DNA of 64,000 nucleotides, taken from the NCBI RefSeq assembly GCF_030348765.1, contig NZ_JAUCEU010000007.1:3717501-3781500 (forward strand), read 5' to 3'. This DNA comes from Neobacillus sp. CF12. Its GTDB lineage: Bacteria > Bacillota > Bacilli > Bacillales > Cytobacillaceae. Within the stretch, counting starts at the first letter, position 1. The number at the start of each line of letters is the position of its first letter. Below, one piece after another: positions 59,597-64,000 of this stretch. The notes under the pieces were generated by a model. It was not told the origin of the DNA. It did not search any database and worked only from the letters and a program-made list of their open reading frames with translations. The translations under genes and the position numbers were made by a program.

Positions 59597-59636
59597 TAAA
59601 AAAAGTGCTGGAGTAATTCGCCGCCAGCACTTTTTT
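59597..59636 (-). terminator. Terminator/attenuator between xylA and xylB
   Basis: AAAAGTGCTGG / CCAGCACTTTT stem (59601-59611 with 59624-59634) followed by a T-run on the minus strand. An intrinsic terminator inside the xylAB unit would lower xylB expression relative to xylA. Confidence 0.82.
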
Positions 59637-59645
59637 GGTATAAAT

Positions 59646-60977
59646 TTATACTGTTACACTTGAAAGAGTTTCAAGTAAATATTGGTTAATTGTAGCTTTC
59701 AGGCGTTCTGTTCTGCCAGAAATGTTCTTGATTTCTGTTAACCCTAGGGCATAAGCTTCAAGCTCACGGAAGTTGGTTTTCCCTTCAACGATCTCTAAGC
59801 CAACTCCTTTTGTATAACTGCTGTAGCGTTCTTCAATAAAGCTATCAAGTACTTTATCTTCGATTAGCTTATTAGCAACTTTAAGGCCGATTGCAAATGC
59901 ATCCATACCAGCAATGTGCGCGTGGAATAGATCTTCTGCTTCAAATGAACCTCTTCTTACTTTTGCATCGAAGTTCAAGCCGCCCTTTCCTAAACCGCCA
60001 TTTTTCAAAATTTCATACATAGCTAATGTGTTCGTGTAAAGATCAGTTGGAAACTCATCTGTATCCCAGCCAAGTAGTGTATCACCTTGGTTAGCGTCAA
60101 CAGAGCCTAACATTCCGTTAATACGGGCTGTTCTTAACTCATGCTCAAATGTGTGACCAGCCAAAGTAGCGTGGTTTGCTTCAATATTAAACTTGAAGTA
60201 GTCTGTTAGATCATACTTTTGTAAGAATGCTAGACCAGTAGCCACATCAAAATCGTATTGGTGTTTTGTTGGTTCTTTCGGTTTTGGCTCAATTAAGAAT
60301 GGAACATTTAAGCCAATTTCCTTTGCATAATCTACTGCCATATGGAAGAAGCGGGCTAAGTTATCTTGTTCAAGCTTCATGTTTGTATTTAGAAGTGTCT
60401 CGTAACCTTCACGGCCGCCCCAGAAAACATAGTTTTCGGCACCAAGTTCTTTCGCTACTTCTAATGCCTTTTTCACCTTAGCTGCAGAGTATGCAAAAAC
60501 GTCTGCATTTGGAGAGGTTGCAGCACCATGAACATAACGTGGGTTAGAGAACATGTTTGCTGTATTCCAAAGCAATTTTGTTTTGCTTGTTTTCATATAT
60601 TCTTTAATCATTCCAACAATGACATCTTGGTTTTCATTGGTTTCTTTTAAAGTGCTTCCTTCTGGTGCAATATCAACATCATGAAAGGCAAAGAAAGGAA
60701 CATTTAGTTTTTCAAAAAGTTCAAAAGCTGCTTCTACACGTGCTTTCGCCAAATCTAATCCTTTTAAATTGTCCCAAGGTCTGATAGCTGTACCTACGCC
60801 AAATGGATCAGTACCATCAGCAGTGAATGTATGCCAGTAAGCAACAGAGAAACGAAGGATCTCTTCCATTGTTTTTCCGTTTATTTTTTCTTCCGGATTG
60901 TAATACTTAAATGCAAATGGATTTTTAGATGTTGCGCCTTCAAATTTGATTTTGTTAACTGTTTCGAAATAAGCCAT
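59646..60977 (-). CDS. xylA: Xylose isomerase
   Basis: Converts D-xylose to D-xylulose. The 443-residue length fits the class II (long) isomerases. Visible residues include [13 protein letters not shown] with catalytic His99 and Asp102, the metal-binding [14 protein letters not shown] region, and [23 protein letters not shown] precedes the ATG. Transcription starts from a strong promoter overlapped by a XylR operator, with a cre downstream. Confidence 0.98.
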   Translation of the reverse strand: MAYFETVNKIKFEGATSKNPFAFKYYNPEEKINGKTMEEILRFSVAYWHTFTADGTDPFGVGTAIRPWDNLKGLDLAKARVEAAFELFEKLNVPFFAFHDVDIAPEGSTLKETNENQDVIVGMIKEYMKTSKTKLLWNTANMFSNPRYVHGAATSPNADVFAYSAAKVKKALEVAKELGAENYVFWGGREGYETLLNTNMKLEQDNLARFFHMAVDYAKEIGLNVPFLIEPKPKEPTKHQYDFDVATGLAFLQKYDLTDYFKFNIEANHATLAGHTFEHELRTARINGMLGSVDANQGDTLLGWDTDEFPTDLYTNTLAMYEILKNGGLGKGGLNFDAKVRRGSFEAEDLFHAHIAGMDAFAIGLKVANKLIEDKVLDSFIEERYSSYTKGVGLEIVEGKTNFRELEAYALGLTEIKNISGRTERLKATINQYLLETLSSVTV

Positions 60978-61027
60978 TTGGTTATTCCTCCTAGTAGTTT
61001 GGTTGGTTTTATGGTTTCAGATTGTTA

Positions 61028-61041
61028 TGTAAATGCTTACA
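61028..61041 (-). promoter_or_regulatory. Catabolite-responsive element (cre) of xylA
   Basis: TGTAAGCATTTACA, matching TGWAANCGNTNWCA except for the G at position 8; a near-perfect palindrome. It lies between the promoter and the ribosome site, placed for CcpA roadblock repression by glucose. Confidence 0.82.
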
Positions 61042-61082
61042 AGTTTTGTTTCTCTCTTAATCTGTAACCTTTGTATAATCAG

Positions 61083-61127
61083 ATTATAGCAAGCTAATCT
61101 TAGTTTGTCTATTGAATAAACTAAGAT
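61083..61127 (-). promoter_or_regulatory. xylA promoter overlapped by a XylR operator
   Basis: TAGACA (61106-61111), 17-base spacer, perfect TATAAT (61083-61088). A 31-base palindrome, arms ATCTTAGTTT (61097-61106) and AAACTAAGAT (61118-61127), covers the -35. TTAGTTT/AAACTAA arms with about 11 bases between are characteristic of Bacillus XylR operators. Confidence 0.9.
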
Positions 61128-61140
61128 TTTAGAAAAAAAT

Positions 61141-62139
61141 TTAAACTTCAAATTGACTTTCATTTAGAGTGATTGCCCTGCCTTCTTCAATTGATTGATA
61201 GCACGCCTCAATGACCCGCATATTTTTAAGGGTATTTTCTGCTGAATAGGAAGGTTCACTGCTATTAACTATTGCGTTTGAAAAATGTTCAATTTGTAAT
61301 TTATATTGATCTCCTGCAATATTCTCAGACCTGTCTCCGACATAAACAACAGCGTCATGACTGACCACATCTGGTCGATAGGCATGCGGTACGAAGATTC
61401 TGCTTCTTGTTCCAACAATCTCGTATTCCTGTCTAAATGACATATCAAAACTAGAATCAATCACGCAATTAACGCCATTTTCCATTTTCATATGGACGAT
61501 GGCAGAAAGATCAGTTCCCGTGCGAGGATCAAGTTCTGCAAATGCCTCTACCTTGACTGGCTCAGTCCCAAGGAGATGACGAACTGCATGGATTCCATAG
61601 CAGCCGACATCATAAATACTGCCGCCCCCCATTTCTTTGTTCATGCGGATATTGTTTTTTCTATTTTCTAGAAAAAATGAAAAACTTGCCCGCATAAACT
61701 TGATTTCTCCAATCTCACCCGATTTGATAATTTCTTTCACTCTCTTATGCTGTGGATGAAATTGATACATAAATGCTTCCATGAATTTCACATTATTTCT
61801 ATGGCAAAATTCAACCATTTCCTGTGTTTCAACAGTTGATAGTGCGGCAGGCTTTTCAACAAGGACATGTTTCCCAAACTTGGCTGCTTTTTTCACCCAT
61901 TCGCTATGTAAGTGATTCGGGAGCGGAATGTATACAGCTTCAATTTCTTGGTCTCTAAGCAGTTCTTCATAAGATTGGTAATAATTAGGAATTAAAAATT
62001 TTTCTGCCACATCCTTTGCTTTACTATCCCTACTCGCGATGCCGACTAGTTCTGCATTTTCAGAACGTAAAATGGCTGGAATGACCTGTGTCTGGGCAAT
62101 ATCTGCCGTGCTAATAACTCCCCAACGGACTTTTCTCAA
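61141..62139 (-). CDS. Gfo/Idh/MocA-family NAD(P)-dependent sugar oxidoreductase
   Basis: Oxidoreductase of the glucose-fructose oxidoreductase superfamily. The 332-residue protein has an N-terminal Rossmann fold (VRWGVISTADIAQTQVIPAI; GIASRD), the catalytic-loop EKPAALS (about 93-99) and the C-terminal Gfo domain. I use the TTG at 62139, preceded by AAGGAG at 8 bases; the frame opens earlier without a ribosome site. Members resembling dihydrodiol/D-xylose dehydrogenases are known. Divergent from xylR and followed by xylA regulatory DNA. Confidence 0.85.
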   Translation of the reverse strand: MRKVRWGVISTADIAQTQVIPAILRSENAELVGIASRDSKAKDVAEKFLIPNYYQSYEELLRDQEIEAVYIPLPNHLHSEWVKKAAKFGKHVLVEKPAALSTVETQEMVEFCHRNNVKFMEAFMYQFHPQHKRVKEIIKSGEIGEIKFMRASFSFFLENRKNNIRMNKEMGGGSIYDVGCYGIHAVRHLLGTEPVKVEAFAELDPRTGTDLSAIVHMKMENGVNCVIDSSFDMSFRQEYEIVGTRSRIFVPHAYRPDVVSHDAVVYVGDRSENIAGDQYKLQIEHFSNAIVNSSEPSYSAENTLKNMRVIEACYQSIEEGRAITLNESQFEV

Positions 62140-62218
62140 GGAAATCGCTCCTTCATGATAAATATAGGATAAAAGCATGTTTTCTTGTCAATAATTCACA
62201 AAAGGTAATAACGAGCCC

Positions 62219-62247
62219 ATTATAACACCGTTTCACATGATTGTATA
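62219..62247 (-). promoter_or_regulatory. Promoter of the Gfo/Idh gene
   Basis: TATACA (62242-62247), 17-base spacer containing TGT, perfect TATAAT (62219-62224): an extended -10 promoter. Its -35 overlaps that of the divergent xylR promoter. Confidence 0.55.
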
Positions 62248-62269
62248 TTCAGTAAACAAAGTTTATGTT
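62241..62269 (+). promoter_or_regulatory. Possible xylR promoter
   Basis: TTGTAT (62241-62246), 17-base spacer, TATGTT (62264-62269), 36 bases before the GTG start. An imperfect inverted repeat (62251-62272) overlaps it. Confidence 0.4.
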
Positions 62270-62305
62270 ACTATTAGGATACTACCAAATAAGGAGTTTT
62301 TATAA

Positions 62306-63466
62306 GTGGTAACCATAACATGGAATCAGCAACTCGTTAAAAAAAATAATAAAGCACTTGTATTACAGTTAATTATGGAAAAGGAGCCCATTTCAAGGGC
62401 GGACATTGCTCAAGTATCTGGTTTACATAAGGCAACGGTTTCTTCGCTAGTAAATGAATTATTAGAAGAAGAACTTGTTTTTGAATCAGGACCAGGGGAA
62501 TCAAGTGGCGGACGGCGTCCCGTGATCCTGCATTTTAATAAAGTCGCAGGATATGCGATTGGTATTGATATCGGGGTAAACTATGTATTATGTGTTTTGA
62601 CCGATTTAAAAGGGAATATTTTAATTGAAAAAAATCAGTTGGTTAATCGAACCCCCTACCCAACTATTTTAGGCACTGTTCAGAACATGATTCAGTCACT
62701 AATCTCTGAAATGCCAGGCAGCAGGTATGGAGTTGTAGGCATAGGAGTGGGTGTTCCTGGAATCGTAAACAAAGAGGGTTCTGTCCTTCTTGCACCGAAC
62801 TTAGGCTGGACAAATATACAGCTGAAAATGGACCTTGAGAAGCTATTCCAAGTTCCTGTCATTATTGAAAATGAGGCAAACGCCGGGGCTTTCGGTGAAC
62901 AACAGTTTGGTGTAGGTCAAGACTATCAAAACATTATTTATATTAGTGCTGGGATTGGTATCGGTGTAGGAATTATTTTAAACAAAGAATTATATCAAGG
63001 AAAAAATGGATTTTCTGGCGAAATGGGACACATGATTATTGATATCGACGGTAAACCATGCAGCTGTGGCAGCCGAGGCTGTTGGGAAGCCTATGCTTCT
63101 GAACATGCTCTACTGGAGATGGCTGGGGAAAACGCAGATACACTTGAGTCTTTAATATACCTTGCAGAAAACGGTGATGAAGCCGTTAAGAATCTATTTC
63201 AAAAAATCGGCAATTACCTTGGATATGGTATCAATAACATTATTAATACCTTTAACCCTGACCAGGTAATCATTGGGAACCGTTTAGCTCTAACAAAAGA
63301 ATGGATAGAGGAGCCGATTCGAAATACCATTAAAAATCACACACTCACTCATCATCAACATGAAATGAGATTGGATTTTTCGGGACTTGGAATGTATTCT
63401 ACTGTATTAGGTGTTTCTGCTTTTGTGGTTGAGAATTTTATAAAAGAAGAATCTAAAGTCTTATAA
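62306..63466 (+). CDS. xylR: Xylose repressor XylR (ROK family)
   Basis: Represses xyl genes until xylose binds. The 386-residue protein has an N-terminal winged helix-turn-helix (EPISRADIAQVSGLHKATVS, about 27-46) and a ROK sugar-kinase-like domain with IGIDIGVNYVLCVLTDLKGN, ENEANAGAFGEQ and the zinc motif CSCGSRGCWE (about 252-261). Translation starts at GTG, 9 bases after AAGGAG. Divergent from the Gfo/Idh gene; the operator at xylA is the expected target. Confidence 0.95.
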   Translation: MVTITWNQQLVKKNNKALVLQLIMEKEPISRADIAQVSGLHKATVSSLVNELLEEELVFESGPGESSGGRRPVILHFNKVAGYAIGIDIGVNYVLCVLTDLKGNILIEKNQLVNRTPYPTILGTVQNMIQSLISEMPGSRYGVVGIGVGVPGIVNKEGSVLLAPNLGWTNIQLKMDLEKLFQVPVIIENEANAGAFGEQQFGVGQDYQNIIYISAGIGIGVGIILNKELYQGKNGFSGEMGHMIIDIDGKPCSCGSRGCWEAYASEHALLEMAGENADTLESLIYLAENGDEAVKNLFQKIGNYLGYGINNIINTFNPDQVIIGNRLALTKEWIEEPIRNTIKNHTLTHHQHEMRLDFSGLGMYSTVLGVSAFVVENFIKEESKVL

Positions 63467-63504
63467 GATACTCACTTCTTCCCCTTCTAAGGAATACAAA
63501 AAAG

Positions 63505-63560
63505 TTAGTTGTTTGGATATACAAAGTTGATTGACATCAGTTATAATAAATTTGTATACA
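63505..63560 (+). promoter_or_regulatory. Promoter of the GH43 gene with degenerate XylR-like operator
   Basis: Perfect TTGACA (63531-63536), 18-base spacer, TATACA (63555-63560). Immediately upstream, 63505-63529 matches the xylA operator at 17 of 25 positions, including TTAGTT at the left and ACAAA at the right, but its palindrome is weak. Confidence 0.5.
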
Positions 63561-63586
63561 ACTATACTATTCGATGGGGAGATATT

Positions 63587-64000
63587 ATGGAGAAAAAATC
63601 AAAACCAAACGAGCCTTTAGTTACACACATTTATACTGCAGATCCTTCCGCACATGTCTTTGAAGGAAAGCTTTATATTTATCCATCTCATGACCTAGAT
63701 CATGACGAGCCTTCTAATGATAATGGTGACCAATATAAGATGGAAGATTACCATGTCCTTTCTATGGATGATGTTAACTCTTCTGTTGTCGACCACGGGG
63801 AAGCGCTTCACGTAAAGGATGTACCATGGGCATCGAAACAAATGTGGGCACCTGATGCGGCTTACAAAAACAACACTTATTATTTATTCTTCCCAGCAAG
63901 AGATAAAGATGGCATTTTCAGAATTGGGGTCGCAACCAGCCCTAATCCTGCAGGTCCTTTTACACCGCAAGAAAATTACATACCTGGCAGTTTCAGCATC
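63587..64000 (+). CDS. Family 43 glycoside hydrolase (5' part; cut by window edge)
   Basis: N-terminal 138 residues of a GH43 five-bladed beta-propeller glycosidase. IYTADPSAHVFEGKLYIYPSHD holds the catalytic-base Asp of the family, and WAPDAAYKNNTYYLFFPAR the second-blade signature. No signal peptide, so it is intracellular, as for beta-xylosidases or alpha-L-arabinofuranosidases acting on imported oligosaccharides. GGGGAG lies 5 bases before the ATG. The C-terminal residues that would tell the two activities apart are outside the window. Confidence 0.88.
   Translation, partial: MEKKSKPNEPLVTHIYTADPSAHVFEGKLYIYPSHDLDHDEPSNDNGDQYKMEDYHVLSMDDVNSSVVDHGEALHVKDVPWASKQMWAPDAAYKNNTYYLFFPARDKDGIFRIGVATSPNPAGPFTPQENYIPGSFSI

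Overview
The window comes from an endospore-forming Bacillaceae bacterium. The gene order from lysS to the c-di-AMP receptor gene darA follows the origin-proximal lysS-ftsH-spoIIE-mfd-spoVG-abrB-holB segment of Bacillus subtilis, read here in reverse. Sporulation genes occur throughout (spoIIE, yabP/Q, spoVT, fin, spoVG, sspF, yabG), with recognisable sigma-H, sigma-F/E/G/K, sigma-B and Spo0A-type control signals. Proteins resemble B. subtilis throughout but are clearly divergent, so I assign family only; a Neobacillus-like genus is a guess.

Layout. 1-4464: lysS (3' end cut by the window edge), dusB, yazB, folK, folB, folP. 4577-12374: cysK, a parvulin-like foldase, hslO, coaX, ftsH, hprT, tilS. 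12529-17230: yabT, yabS, spoIIE and tRNA-Met. 17360-23591: yabR, divIC, yabQ, yabP, rqcP, mazG, a MurJ/SpoVB-type flippase and spoVT. 23754-30385: mfd, fin, pth, ctc, prs. 30406-38301: glmU, spoVG, ridA, purR, ispE, sspF, veg, yabG, ksgA, rnmV. 38498-47960: yabE, tatD, metG, abrB (the only + strand gene in this block), rsmI, trmN6-like yabB, yabA, ricT, holB, darA. Compared with B. subtilis, pabBAC, yazA and yaaR are missing from their usual places, and the neighbour expected beyond darA (tmk) is replaced by a sugar locus.

48157-64000 is an accessory xylan/xylose island. It holds a two-component system (YesM/YesN type) followed by a solute-binding lipoprotein and two CUT1 permeases, in the same order as xynD-C-E-F-G of Geobacillus stearothermophilus as I recall it. 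With it are a YesL-type DUF624 protein, an aldo/keto reductase, an SGNH esterase closely resembling acetyl-xylooligosaccharide esterase Axe2, a MATE exporter, xylB, xylA, a Gfo/Idh oxidoreductase, the ROK repressor gene xylR and the start of a GH43 glycosidase. Together they suggest import of decorated xylo-oligosaccharides, intracellular deacetylation and hydrolysis, then entry of xylose into the pentose-phosphate pathway. xylA has a XylR-type palindrome over its -35 and a catabolite-responsive element downstream.

Intergenic regions carry two dispersed repeat families. One (five loci) is built around a long hairpin whose stem is preserved by paired changes. The other (a 242-base copy and a 58-base miniature) has GGCTGTGTT terminal inverted repeats. 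A consensus parS site is embedded in the metG terminator.
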